Translations under genes and position numbers: made by a program | NCBI GenBank assembly: GCA_003586115.2 | Contig: QVOM02000021.1 | Coordinates: 8,260,248-8,324,247, forward strand | Length of the DNA: 64,000 bases | Direction: 5' to 3' | Source of the DNA: Salvator merianae | Lineage: Eukaryota; Chordata; Lepidosauria; Squamata; Teiidae | Shown: positions 46,060 through 57,539 of the stretch, piece after piece | Layout: every line of letters begins with the position of its first letter | Position numbering within the stretch: the stretch's first letter is position 1 | Notes under the pieces: generated by a model | What the model saw: the letters and a program-made list of their open reading frames with translations, nothing else | What the model was told of the DNA's origin: nothing | Database searches by the model: none

Positions 46060-47818
46060 GTAAGAATGAGGCATCTGGGTTTCTTCTCTTGCAGTATTTT
46101 TAGAAAATGTGTGAAACTTGTGCCATAATTATCATCGTTCAACTACACTGGTGGTTCAGAGATCACTTTCACAAGAAAAGTGGGCTGTGCGTCTCTGGTT
46201 TGAAGCTTCACTTCTATATTGCAGCACTATGTTTTGGGCTTTAATCACCATCTGGAAAGCTTATGAGCGTGACAGCACTTTACAGGGGCAAAGGTAGGGT
46301 AGAATGGTTTATATGCCCCCCATGCAATAGAGACTGAGAGCTAAACATGCACAGTGTGCAGTAATAAACACTAGCTCAATAGGCAGCTAAATGTGGCATG
46401 TCTCATCCAAATGGCCAATTGCAAAGGTTACTGTAGTCTCTTAGGTAGCTAAAAGGTTAGGGTAAAGACGCACCTCTTTACCCTGGGCTTTGGTTGAGGG
46501 AACAGCATTCCCCCCCCCCCCCCATGCAGGCACTGTCATTGTTTTAGCTAACTTATTCATCTGTTTTTAGGCTGATTTTATTGAAATCTACCCTGAGACC
46601 TTTGGGTATAAGGCAGGATATAAATAAATAAATAAATAAATAAATAATGAAGCTGCTCCTCCCAGTGGTAGCTGAACCCTGGTGCCTTCTCCAGTTGTAT
46701 TCCCCACCAACTGATATTCAGAAATGGTACCTTGCCAGCATGATGGATAATCTCTGATAGCTTTATTCCCTGCTCCCTGCCATTCTCTGTTTTGCTTTCT
46801 CTGACTTTCCATTCTCTCTCTCCCTAATGCATTCATAATGGGCTAATAGGAAAAAGACAAGCAGTTCTTGCAAAGATCCCTGCTGTCTATTGGCTTGGAA
46901 AGCATTTGCAAAGGGACACATAAAATTAGATATAGTGTCAGTGACTTGAAAGTTTTAGCCAGTACTGCAGCATGTGTAAGAATAACCTAGTTGATTTTTT
47001 TTTAAAAGAGCGATGAAACCCATCTGACTAGAATAGCAGACTGATGCAGGGTAAAACATTGCTCGTCTACATGTGTAGGTAGCTCAGAGTTTGAAAAAGT
47101 CCCAGTTTTAAAATCATAGCTGTGGAAGTAGCCACTGGGATTAAAGGATTAAAGTTTCATTTGGATTTCAACTTTGCCAAAGTGACTACTGTTAAGCTTG
47201 AGTGTGATCAAACACACTAAAGTGGGTGCCTCCAGGGCACATTTGAGGCTCTAGGAACAGATGGACAGTATATATATATATAAAAAATTACTGCATCCCC
47301 AAGCCTCTGTTCGTGCATCTGTTTTGCATTTCACTCTTGGGGTGAAATGGAGAGTCTGGGGCAGATGGGGTGGGAGGCAACAGAGGCTCCTAGCCAATCC
47401 CAGCCTGCTACAGCCATCAACCAATCAGGTCCATGAAAAATCAGGCTGGCAGCAGCCATTGGGAGGTGAGGAAGGAAGGCAACAGCAGGAAGGTAAGTTG
47501 CCTGTAGGTTTTTCCCTTCATCCACAGATGGGGTGATTCCAGAAAAAGGATGCCTAAAAAACCCCAGTATGATCACATACTATGGCAAAAGATCCTAGGA
47601 ACTGTAGTACAAAACCGGTGCATTCTGCATGAATGTATGTAACATATGCACTGTCTATGTGTGACGAGTTATAGCATACCTATGAATTGACATGAAGCAC
47701 ACTGACCATGGCCGGAACTGCCATGCAGTCCTTAGAAGACCATGCATATGGCTGACCATGCATGTGGCTGTTGGATTGAATAGTTCACCAAAATAGATTT
47801 ACTTTTATTTTTCGGCAG
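46060..47818 (+). other. CMYA5: CMYA5 intron 3
   Basis: This 1.76-kb intron contains the inverted TTTA-type repeat at 46430-46665 with a C14 run (46508-46523 area). Nothing else was recognised. Confidence 0.85.
46430..46665 (-). repeat. TTTA-type reptile repeat, inverted copy
   Basis: It contains 'taaagacgcacctctttacc', 'gagacctttgggtataaggc' and 'aggatataaataaataaata', the reverse of the 5' end of the 1766 family with its (TAAA)n run. Confidence 0.6.
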
Positions 47819-48052
47819 AGAAACTGCAAGGAAAGGGAGCAGGTTTTAGAAGAACAAAATGAAGGAATCATAAAGACTGTGATAGGACACCATGACAGAC
47901 AGGTCCAGAGGTTTGAAGATGTAAAGAACACCAAAATGGAATATCTTTATGAACATATGGTTAATTTTCAAGAATACATTGATTCAGCAAAAGAAATCTT
48001 GGAAGGTATCATAAAGGAAACTAAAGAAATGAATGATTTTGCTTTCCTGAGG
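47819..48052 (+). CDS. CMYA5: CMYA5 exon 4 (coiled-coil, 234 nt)
   Basis: The exon lies between the acceptor ttcggcag (ends 47818) and the donor gtgagt (48053). It encodes 78 codons: RNCKEREQVLEEQNEGIIKT, then VIGHHDRQVQRFEDVKNTKM, and ends KEMNDFAFLR. Its charged heptad-like pattern fits the BBC coiled coil that mediates oligomerisation in TRIM-like proteins. A 234-nt phase-0 exon is again the TRIM-family size, and the sequence matches what I know of CMYA5 after exon 3. Confidence 0.96.
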
Positions 48053-48273
48053 GTGAGTACAAGATTATAATGATGCTGATAAAAATGTTGCCGAGTTTTA
48101 GAAAATTGTCTTTAAAAATCACATGTGCACTAAATATAGGCTTCTATAGTCTATGCACATTTATTATAAATCTGCATGTGAATAGTCTAAAATAACAAGC
48201 AGCACCTGTGTTTTTCCAGCAAAAACACACACACAGATACATTATATAACAAACATAGAGGAAATAGTCAGTG

Positions 48274-48838
48274 GCTGTTTTTGCACTTACTACGCTAGCA
48301 CAGACTAATTAGTTTGTGCTAACGTAGTACTGCAACAAGCAGCACAGATACTGTCCACACTGCGTGGCTGAAAACTGGAACTGCCATGGTGACTGGCAGC
48401 AGCACTGCATGCATGCTCATGCATAACCGATCGCTCAATCAGACCTGCCCTATTGCATGGGCCCCGTTGGGCCCATGCGATGCCCCAGTTGGGCCTGCGA
48501 TGCTCGATGGGGCACCGCAGGCCTAACTGGGACATCGCAGGCCTGACTGGGGTTTTGCGTTGGCCCAATCATTGCCCCATCATGCATGTGTGATTGCACA
48601 TGCACGATGAGCAGATTGCACCAAAGATGGCTGCCGCACAACAGGTAAGTGCGAAAAGTCCCTTATCTGAAGCTCACTATGAGCTCCAGGTAAGGTTGGA
48701 GACTACTATTTACTGCACCACCGGTAGTAGCAATCAGGAGAGGTTGAATACCACCTCTGGTCACTTTGGCTGTCAAGGGCAAATGCCCTTGACTAGCAAG
48801 CATGCTAGATGCTTGCTAACAGCAAGTGCAAATAGGCC
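48274..48838. mobile_element. GGCC-family foldback element, copy E
   Basis: This 565-bp element begins GCTGTTTTTGCACTTAC and ends cagcaagtgcaaataggcc. It has a perfect 5-bp flanking repeat, cagtg (48269-48273 and 48839-48843). Inside is a hairpin of 'tacgctagcacagac' with 'gtttgtgctaacgta', and it shares 'aagcatgctagatgcttgct' and 'aatcaggagaggttg'-type sequence with copy F (inverted). Confidence 0.78.
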
Positions 48839-49020
48839 CAGTGATATAGAACTCCATAAACAAATTCTATCCTCTGTCAGTTTAGTTTCCATCTAGTTAC
48901 AGTCACTCCTGAACTGATTCTTTTGCAATTGTGTGTTCTTTTTCCAAGAACATTTATTAAGCCTGAATTCCTAACCACATTTTTCCTGGGACCAAGCATC
49001 GCTGAACACAGTGAGACTTA

Positions 49021-49542
49021 GCCTGTTTCTGCACTTACCTGGCTTATCTCAGTACAGGGTGCGCCGCCCCGTAGCGAGATACACAATTTGTCCCAAGCTG
49101 GAACAAATTATTCCTGGTGTAGAAAAAGGCCATATGCATTGGGACAGCCTGTTCCACACCAATCCCTGTGCTGGCTCCAAACTCAGCTTCAGAGTTGACA
49201 TGGAAGACATCTGAATTCTCTGAAGGCCAGGAATGAAAGTTCCTGGTCTTTGGAGCTCCTGAATGGCCCGTTTCAGCAGCTCACCTTGTTATGCAGCCAA
49301 AACAGGTCCCCCATGGTATACCAGAACACGGATACATGCCATCTGCATATCTCTGTGGTCTGGTTTATCACCCTCTAGTATGCCAGTAGACCTTGACATC
49401 AAAATCTACCAATAAACCTCACTAGGATGCCATTTTGGGTGCCCTAGCCCAGTCTATACTGCGTCCTGTGAGCACCAGCATGCAGAAGGGAAGCCACTAG
49501 GCCTTTTCCTATACCTCACCAAGACCATGTGCAGAAAGGGCC
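49021..49542. mobile_element. GGCC-family-like foldback element, copy H
   Basis: It begins GCCTGTTTCTGCACTTACC and ends atgtgcagaaagggcc. The ends match the family, but a T appears before GCAC (TTTCTGCAC), as in the small element at 62175, which may mark a subfamily. The flanks share only TTA (49018-49020 and 49543-49545). Confidence 0.55.
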
Positions 49543-50207
49543 TTACTTCTGAGTAGATACATTTAGGATTGAACTATAAAATGGTGAGCAATTTTTCTGT
49601 TTACAAAGAGGAAAATGGTAATTAAAGTTCTTGCGGTGAAGCCCACCGGTTAAGAGTTAATTATAAATATTGTAGGTAAGGGACCTAAAGAGCAACTATT
49701 TTGAGTCAGAACCTATTTTGCATATAAAAAGCAAGAATGAAGCTAATAATTAAATTTAAGGACATGTAGGGTATTGGCTGGAACTGGAGTTGTAGATTAA
49801 AACACTGTAGCAAGATTTTGTCTGTGTCTGTAAACAATGACAAATCTCTAAGGAGAAATAAAGTGATATATCCAGCAGTGAGGCCAACAGGGCAGTGAAG
49901 GGGAATGGAGCTCCAACTGAAATCTTGTCTTTGATCACTTTGTTTTGATCCACTGCAGATCAAAACACAGTTCAAAGAGATCACGTGGTAAGCCTCTAAT
50001 GGAGCCTATCTATCCCCTCCCCTACCACCCTGCCAGTTTTGCTCCATTCACTAAGGCTGGATACATCATACTTCACCAGTTATTAAGAGCCCAAATGTAA
50101 AAGCAATTGTAAAATTCCAGTGCATTTTCCCACAAACAAATTGATCTTGTGGATGAATTTTCTACCAGTACAGAAGGTGAGCAGACAAAAGTGAGGATAT
50201 TCTAGAA

Positions 50208-50737
50208 CAGGGGTGTCCAACCTTTTGGCGTCTCTGGGCCACATTGGAAGAAGAAGAGTTGTCTTGGGCCACACAAGCAGGGTCTGAGCCCTTCCACATC
50301 TTGGCTGCTGATGCAGAGTGGGGAGGAGGGCTGATTGTAACGCATGGTGGGCAAAGTGTGGGAATACCCTCAATAATTGAATAAGAATGCTTACCTGACA
50401 TTTAAATAACATTAAACGCCTAACATTTCAATGGTAGGTTGAAATATTATTGATAATCGCTGCCTTGCCAAGTCACCACAAGCACATGCAACGTTGGATG
50501 GTGTCAATTCTACTGTCTGCATTTGGAAGATAACACACTGGAAGCCACATACCACCGTAAAACTGAAGCCACACATGTGTGCAAATAGCAAGAGCTTACA
50601 TACGTTTATTTTACTTGACATTGCGACATGTAATCACAAAAAAATCTCATAATATTTTAAGTTAGCCATCATAGCCATCACATTCATAGCCATCCTGGGC
50701 CATATGCACCCTGCAGGCCGTGGGTTGGACACCCCTG
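50208..50737. mobile_element. hAT (Charlie-like) nonautonomous element
   Basis: This 530-bp element has ends CAGGGGTGTCCAACCTTTTG and, at the right, ggttggacacccctg. The flanks ttctagaa (50200-50207) and ctctagat (50738-50745) share TCTAGA, the preferred core of Charlie-type hAT target sites. The ends are of the kind common in vertebrate Charlie and MER5-like repeats. It is non-coding. Confidence 0.85.
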
Positions 50738-51084
50738 CTCTAGATCATTCTGTAGTGTTGTTCTCCTGAAGTTCTTATAAATCCGTCAGGGTGAAATTAT
50801 GGGGCAAGCCTGGGCCCTAAGCTTATCTGGTGCTTGATCCTGCATTGGTTCAGTAGGTATTTCCAGGTATTCCGATAGTGCAAAATAGCTAAAAGTGCAC
50901 AAGCGCCACACCCTGTACTTGTGCACTGGGCATTTTCATCCCGGTTTTGCCGCCATACTTGCGCACTGGGCATTTTCTACAAGATGGATTCTGGGAGCAA
51001 GCACACAAAGGTAGGCAACATCATTATTTTGGGAAAACCTGGGTTCAGAGGTTTCCTTGGATATATCGATATTCCAGGATTTCA

Positions 51085-51162
51085 CCCCTATATCCTGGGG
51101 CTATGGTGGGATTGCCACAGATACATATAGCAATCTCAATATAGTGCCAGGATAATCCCAGG
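51085..51162. repeat. Dispersed short repeat with hairpin
   Basis: 'tatcctggggctatggtggg' followed by 'attgccacagatacatatag' and 'caatctcaatatagtgccag' matches 45588-45650. Both copies contain an imperfect inverted pair, gattgccac and gtggcaatc. The class is unknown. Confidence 0.5.
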
Positions 51163-51230
51163 TTTTAGGCCCTGCCTCACCATAATATATACATAAAGGA
51201 AAAGAATTAGGAATTACACAAATAATCCAC

Positions 51231-52840
51231 AGCAGAGGTTGGCAATCTTTTTAGGCCCAGAGGCACATTAGTGTTTTGTAAACATGCTGAGTAGACATTA
51301 CCTTCTCTAGCTGTTTCTTCTCCCAAGGCATTGAGAGGGATCTCAGAATTTTTACTGGATTCAGGATAAGTTCTCAGGTGTATTATTACATCCTTCGGAG
51401 CCATTTCGGTAATCCCTGATCCGTAACGCAGCTCTTCACAGAACTTTGTGTAATTTTTGCAGCTGCCTCTTCACAGACTGAAATAGCTTTACTGAATCTA
51501 AGCTGATTGCTGATGTTAAGGATCTTGTAAGTAGATGTTGAAAGATTTTAGAATGGCTTGGATTTAGCAACGTTTCTTAATCAAATTCAGTGCCTTAAAA
51601 CTCATCAGGAAATGCCTAAATTAGAACCCACAAAGTAGGGGATAGCTTCTTATTTATTAAATAATTTATTTAGCTCTTAAAATACATTTAAGAACATGTT
51701 CTGGATATTAGAATGATCAATGCGTTTTTAAAAAGCATTTTAATTATTGCACTAATTTATGATAATGATATATCACACCTATTGTGAAATACAGGACAAA
51801 TGGTATATTATAAATAATGTAAATAACAGTGTTGAATCTGATACTGGGTGAGTGGTCAGAGGAGTATTCCTCCCAGTGAACAAAAATTCCTCCTTAAGGA
51901 TTGCTTTTGGTACTTGTTCCTTAAATAGAAAATATAAAAATCCTCCTCAAGATGCCTCAACATTTTTATTTTTCTTCCAAGACAACAATGACTGAAATAA
52001 ACACTGAATATATAAGTTTCAAGAAGACACACTTTTTGAAATTTGGAAAAAACATAGAATAAATTGTACAGTAATTTTGTAAACAGAAGTTGTTAATCAT
52101 TGCCAGAAAGAAAGGTCATCTTTTTTTTTGTTCTTCATCCAGTAGCATACCAGAACCCAATGATTAACCTATAAATCATGCTGCTCTAAAGCAAACATCA
52201 CAGTATTTATTCTAGGCTTCTTTTCTTTACATTCACTATGAATAAAGCTTTACAATTCAAAAACTAAAAACAGATAGTCATATGTGAACAAAAAAGCATT
52301 GCCTGCACTTCTGTTACACTTACCTAAAAATTGAACTGAATAGCAACCGTGACTCCATACACATGGTGTAAGCGCTGGGAGGAGGCACCTCCTTTGTTAC
52401 AGCCTCACCATGGTCTGTCTGGGATCAGCTAACACATCTCTCCCATCTCCAGCTCCATTACTGCCAGGTGAGAAGCATCTGTGCCTATGAATGACATCCC
52501 AGTGTCAGAGCAGTAACTCCTTGGGTTGGCTGCAGCAGCACCCCCATCCGTGCACAAGATAGCAACCTGAGTGTTGTTCCTCATGCACTGACATCTAGGC
52601 ACCTTTGGTTGGCCCTGAAAGTGCTAGCGACTCCCCACCCCCCCCCCGATGTTTTGGTGGAGAGAAAATGGAGACTGGTGGCCCTGAGGCCTGTCAAAGG
52701 CATCCTTGGCATGAAATGGAGATATGGCTCCTGAAAAAGCAAACAAATGCATGTTGTATTATATTGCCACATTGCAGTACTATGCATATTTACGTACTGG
52801 TGGGACCACCCATGACTTCTAAGTGAATAAGGCACACATG
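51231..52840. other. Intron 4, nothing firm
   Basis: The first 40 bases ('cagaggttggcaatcttttt') resemble another hAT end, but I found no partner end. The remaining sequence is AT-rich and not recognised. A C9 run lies at about 52639. Confidence 0.35.
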
Positions 52841-53149
52841 AGGCCTGATCACACCTACACTCAAAACTCCATATTAGGTTACATAAAGGATAGAGCTCAC
52901 AAAATGACAGGCCACACCCTTAATGATATAATGCACACTGAGACCATCTTGCTGTGTCCACCCAGCCTCAGTCTGGTAAGAGCACTTTTTTTTGTCTCCA
53001 CCCCATCCATCTTTCTCTTTCCTCTTTGATTGGATATAGTTCCATCAATCACATTATGGCTTCCCCAGGGAGGTTGCACCCACCTCTATCTGTCACCCAC
53101 CCCTCCCGATCTCTGGAAACAGTATTTCTTTAAAGCAACCAGCCCTGTT

Positions 53150-53545
53150 TAACCTTCATTTCCGTTTTTGTTTTTTGTAAAGGCAAAAGAGCGCAAATTT
53201 GCAGATTTGCCTCTTCTGCTGCTGCTGTGGGGACGACAGCTTCGCTGTCTGCAACACTAATCCTTGACAGCCTCAAGGTTTCCCTATGCCAGGTGTCCAT
53301 GGAGGAGCAGGCTCACTTCCATCTCCCTGGTGCAAAACTGCTCTTGCAGGCAGTAGACTTGCCCGTACTCCCCTCCTGATTTCCAGTTCTTATGAGGGAG
53401 AGAGCACTTGGCATAGGAAAAGCCTGAGGTTGTCCAGGGTCAGTGTTGCAGACAGGGAAGCCCCCACCACAGCAGTGGCAGAAGAGGCAAATCAGTGAAA
53501 CTGTGCTCTTTGGCCTTTACAAAAAAAAAAAAACAGTAAATGGAG
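53150..53545. repeat. Foldback element with long arms
   Basis: The left arm 53150-53300 pairs with the right arm 53410-53545. Examples are 'gtaaaggcaaaagagcgcaa' against 'tgtgctctttggcctttac', 'tttgcctcttctgctgctgc' against 'cagtggcagaagaggcaaat', and 'caaggtttccctatgccagg' against 'cttggcataggaaaagcctg'. There is an unpaired middle of roughly 100 bp. No target duplication was identified. It probably lies inside a larger repeat. Confidence 0.65.
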
Positions 53546-54796
53546 GCTAATGGGTAAGAAGGGAAAAAGAAGGCATGGGATAAGGAAGAAGTGGGTGGGG
53601 AGGCAATGGCACCACCCCTCTAGAATGCCCACAAGGTCCAGCATCGGACAAGAGAAAAATGGAAATCTTTTGTCCGCCCATTTAGTCTCCTTCTGATCAC
53701 ACCTTGAAAATCAAAACAATCTAATGAGCCTCAAACAGCCTCAAAATTGACAAAATCTGATGAAAGGGTAGTCTCTTTCCCAACAGTTTAGTCCAGAAAA
53801 GGTACAAAAATGTATGTTTAGATGTGGCCAGGCAGAGCTGAAGAAGAAGAAAAGGTAAGGTGTGACCATAGCCATGGTTATCTCACTGATTTTGAAAAGG
53901 AACTGGGAGGCGGTCAACAAACTATGGCCCACCAGATAAGCTCTAGTAAGTCTGGCCAACAATAAGGAAAGATGGGAATTAGAACTCCAAGAAGGCTATA
54001 GTTTAGCCTCCTCTGAGTTAACCAGGCGTCTATGGTATGCTGGATGTTGAAGGATTAAACTTCATGCATTCTTGGCCATGCTGACTGGTGTTGAGAGGAG
54101 CTGGAATCCAATGGCACTGAGAAGACCACAAGTTTCCTATTCCTATTCTAGAAACAAGTTACCACACATTGTTACCCTTTACAGATAACACTGCAGTTAT
54201 CTAGATCATGAATCTTACTGCAATAATTTATGTAGAAAGTGAAAAGCCTCAGAATTTTGAGTTTCTTAAGATGCACTTTGCCAAAGTGAACCTCATGCTA
54301 TAATGTGTGCAATTAGACCAAATCTTCCCTATACATAAAATTCAATTGCCCGTTTATGTTTAGGTCTCTACGGTGCAGGCATGTGTGGCAGCCACACCCA
54401 CATACAAGTAGGCAATGATCTCCAAAGGAAAACTGCTGCCTCCTCCTCTGGATTCCTTGAGACTTCCCCCCATGCTGTCCTAGCCAAACTTCTGCAGTGG
54501 TCCAACACTTCTTTGTAGGGATGTGGGCTATGCCAGAGATGTTCACTGAGTGTCTGAACAGTGGTAGACAGTGCTGTCCGTGCGATCAGCCATGAATCTC
54601 ACTAGGCAGCCACCAAAACAGCCCTTTTGAGTTCTCAGTCCCCCATCCAGGGAACACCCATAGCCTTATTTTCATGGTCACCTTCTCCACAAGTGCTGCT
54701 GCTGAGGACTGCAAAGGATTGACTGGGCCCCATTTCCCCAGTGTACCAGGGCTAGGTGAACAGCACTTCACTTTGATGGACTGGCATCAGACAGAG

Positions 54797-55165
54797 GGCC
54801 TTTTCACACTTTCCACCTTGTAAAGTTCAAATCCAAACATTCCAAGGTGGAACAGTCCCTGCAGTGTGGTGGCCATCCACACTGCGAGGGCTGGAACAAC
54901 CTGGAAACTGAGTTCTGGCACTTGCAGTGCAAATGCTGACCACCCCACCATGAGAAGGGCTGCAAAAATGGCCTCCTGCTGCCATGGCAATTGGGGGCAT
55001 GGCATGTGACTGCACAGCCACAGCTACGCTACAGCACGGCCTGCAGCGTTTGCATCTGGAAGTGGATGCGAACACTGCATACCAGGAGCAGACCAGCTGC
55101 AAACTACAATGTTGTGGTCCACAGCTAGTAGTGATCAATTGCTAGGGCCACCGCGAAGTGTGGAA
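54797..55165. mobile_element. GGCC-family foldback element, copy G
   Basis: It begins GGCCTTTTCACACTTTCCAC. The interior is the inverted counterpart of copies B and D ('gaacattcc' type text, 'ctgcgagggctggaac', 'catctggaagtggatgcgaa', 'accaggagcagaccagctgc'). The right end is decayed ('gaagtgtggaag' near 55156 without aaggcc). Confidence 0.65.
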
Positions 55166-55532
55166 GCACTGTGCACCTAGGCATGCTTCTTTCACTCAGG
55201 CATCTTCTGCTAGTCTGAAGTGCATTAAAGGGAAGGAATGGATGGATGGGGCCTTAACTCATATCCCATTTTTCGAATTTTGAATGTTTCAACTGCTGGT
55301 GGTTACGTCTGAACCAATAACTGAATATTTTTCACTCCCATAGCAGTACAAGTCTGGAGAGAAAATTCTGCTGGTGTGAAAATGCACAAAACAAGCAATT
55401 AGGGAAGATATGCCAATATCTACTAGTTCAATATTAATCTCGGGGAAAATGCCATAGAACAGATGTCAGCTTTATTTTGTAACATGTATTAATCCATTCC
55501 TTTCCCTTTCCTCCTCCCTCCCCACCTTTTAG

Positions 55533-55555
55533 GCATCAGAAGAAATAAATAAAAG
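55533..55555 (+). CDS. CMYA5: CMYA5 exon 5 (23-nt microexon)
   Basis: After the acceptor caccttttag (ends 55532), the bases encode ASEEINK plus AG of a split Arg/Ser codon, and the donor gtatat follows at 55556. The residues fit the SxEEIN(E/K)R stretch that follows the second coiled-coil exon in CMYA5. A 23-nt exon at exactly this place is a hallmark of TRIM-family genes and comes after exons of 96 and 234 nt as expected. The exon changes phase from 0 to 2, so the next exon must supply one base to finish the codon. That exon is not in the window. Confidence 0.93.
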
Positions 55556-56833
55556 GTATATGAAATGTAGTTTTGGTGCATTGTAGTGCGTATGAGGTTT
55601 AGCATGGTCAAATGCTTTCTAATACTTTCAAGCTCTGTTGGAGGCATGCAGCCAGTTCCTCATTTTGGAAATGCCAGATATCAAGGAGGAAATTGTGTGC
55701 TTGATAATACAGCTGCAAGTGTTTGAAATATTTTGCATGCATTTTGTCACTCATGATTTAAATACTAATAAATACAGCATTATTAAATTGCTTCACTAGT
55801 TCAATAGCACCTGGGTAGCTGCGTTTAAGCAGGTGTTTATCTTGGTTGCATAAAACGGGTTTAACATTCCAGTTGCGTCCAGTTAAATGCCAATATTTGT
55901 GAGTGTTCACATTTTGCTGATTTAATTTCCATAATAGTTACAGTGTGAATGAAACTGTCCTTAGGTGCCATTTTGGTGAGCTAAGCTAAATTTAGACCAC
56001 AGCATAAGTAAAGACGGCAAACACCAGTGAGGTCTGAACTTATCTTCCTGGTATTCTTACCGTCCTTACTAGAAGGATTATGCATAAAGTACATGTAGTT
56101 TGGAACTGTTTTTAGAATTCCTCATGTGACAATATTAATATCAGGGGGACCATTATATTTTGTTTTGAAATGTATTTTTGGCTATAGACAGTCAATTTTT
56201 GATGATTTTTCTGGATAGTTTAAGGAAGGCTTTGGGGTACAACATTATCTATGTAATATACCACCTAGGTGTCCCTTGACAAATGGCTCGTCAGGTTTTT
56301 GAAAAGCTACAAAAATATCCTAGATCAGATTAAATAGTGGGATGTAGAAAAAATCAGTGTCTTGTAGTGCATATGGAACAATATTCTTAGCACATAAAAA
56401 CTGCATGTGAGGAGGAGGGAAAGGAAGGGTGCCATTAATATCATTCTCAATAGTGGCAGCACATCACATGGGGACTCAGAATGATTTCTACGAAGAAAGA
56501 TCTAGCTGTGGAGATCTTGGTGCAGTTAGACAGGTGTGGTTCTTCTCTTGAGGCTGTGGAGCTGCACCTCTCTTATCTGTCCCCATCCACTCCCCTCTTC
56601 TGCTTTACCCCAAATATCACTTTTCCCCCTTAATTGTTCTGCTACTGCTAGAGCAGAAGGTGGGTAGAGCAAAGTTTCTGCCCCTAATGACTATTATTCT
56701 AGCCTGGATGCATCCATGCATTTTTCATGTACCAAAATAGACCTTCATGGTGTACAATCTGTGGACCTCATGCAAACCCTCCACCACATGGCCCAGGTTA
56801 TAGAGACCATAGCTACTGCACTTGGATTCCTAC
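55556..56833 (+). other. CMYA5: CMYA5 intron 5, first part; nothing recognised
   Basis: Intron 5 begins at gtatat and runs to the window end. I looked for the next exon (expected to encode a segment like LLSAMES) through to 64000 and did not find it. This first part is AT-rich with no clear repeat. Confidence 0.6.
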
Positions 56834-56976
56834 CTCTGTAGCCAAAGTAACAGTTAGGGAGGAGTTTTCAAGTGCAAGCTGGAGCTCAGGTGCTCATTGT
56901 ATGATCTCTGTCTTTCCTGGGTACCTGAGCTCCAGCTTGAGTGTTGAAACTCCTAATTGCCACTTTGGCTACAGAG
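56834..56976. repeat. Palindrome with about 57-bp arms
   Basis: The left arm runs 'ctctgtagccaaagtaacag' to 'gcaagctggagctcaggt'; the right arm runs 'acctgagctccagcttgagt' to 'gccactttggctacagag'. The loop is about 30 bp. It is probably a foldback MITE. Target duplication was not found. Confidence 0.7.
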
Positions 56977-57338
56977 TAGCAGAATGAAGGAATGAGAATG
57001 TAATCATTGTGGATTCCATTTGTCTGGATTGTTTCTTGCCTGAGTCTGTGGATTTTTTCTCTCTTTATCTGTTCTGATTACATGACACTATTTTTCTTCA
57101 AATGCACAAGAGGGAGCATGGGTGAGAGGCGAGCCCTTAGTAAGGCAAAGGGGAAGGCTGGAGATCTTCTTAGGATATGCAGGGGAGACCCTTCTGGTTG
57201 TACTACCACCTTCAGCGGTTAAAATGGTGCGGATCTGAGATAGGAGGTTCTCATTGGTAACCCCCAGACTAGTTAAGATTCAGTGCTCATATTGAGGCAT
57301 TAATTTCCAGACATTACACAGCACCTATTCTACAGTAA

Positions 57339-57482
57339 CTTGTGTTACTCTAGGAGCGCAATCTTGTGTTACACTAGGAGCGCGATCTTGTGTCACACTA
57401 GGAGCGGGACCTTGTGTCACACTAGGAGCAGGACCTTGTGTCACACTAGGAGCGGGACCTTGTGTAACACTAGGAACAGGAT
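57339..57482. repeat. 24-bp minisatellite, six copies
   Basis: The unit 'cttgtgtcacactaggagcg' plus 4 more bases starts at 57339, 57363, 57387, 57411, 57435 and 57459, with a few base changes. The period is a multiple of three, and the minus strand reads as repeats of PAPSVTQG in a 66-codon frame, but there is no evidence that it is translated. Confidence 0.93.
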
Positions 57483-57539
57483 CTGCAGGTAGCTTCTCAA
57501 GATAGCTTTTACATAGAGAATACAAACCATCCCTTGTGT

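Larger units (their letters stand above)
48053..55532 (+). other. CMYA5: CMYA5 intron 4
   Basis: This 7.5-kb intron runs from gtgagt to ccttttag. It contains several foldback elements and a hAT MITE, listed separately. No additional exon was recognised. Confidence 0.85.

Noticed and set aside
27213..57482. Tandem repeats considered as a CRISPR-like array.
   Set aside because: The microsatellite and the 24-bp minisatellite lack spacers, and the genome is clearly vertebrate.
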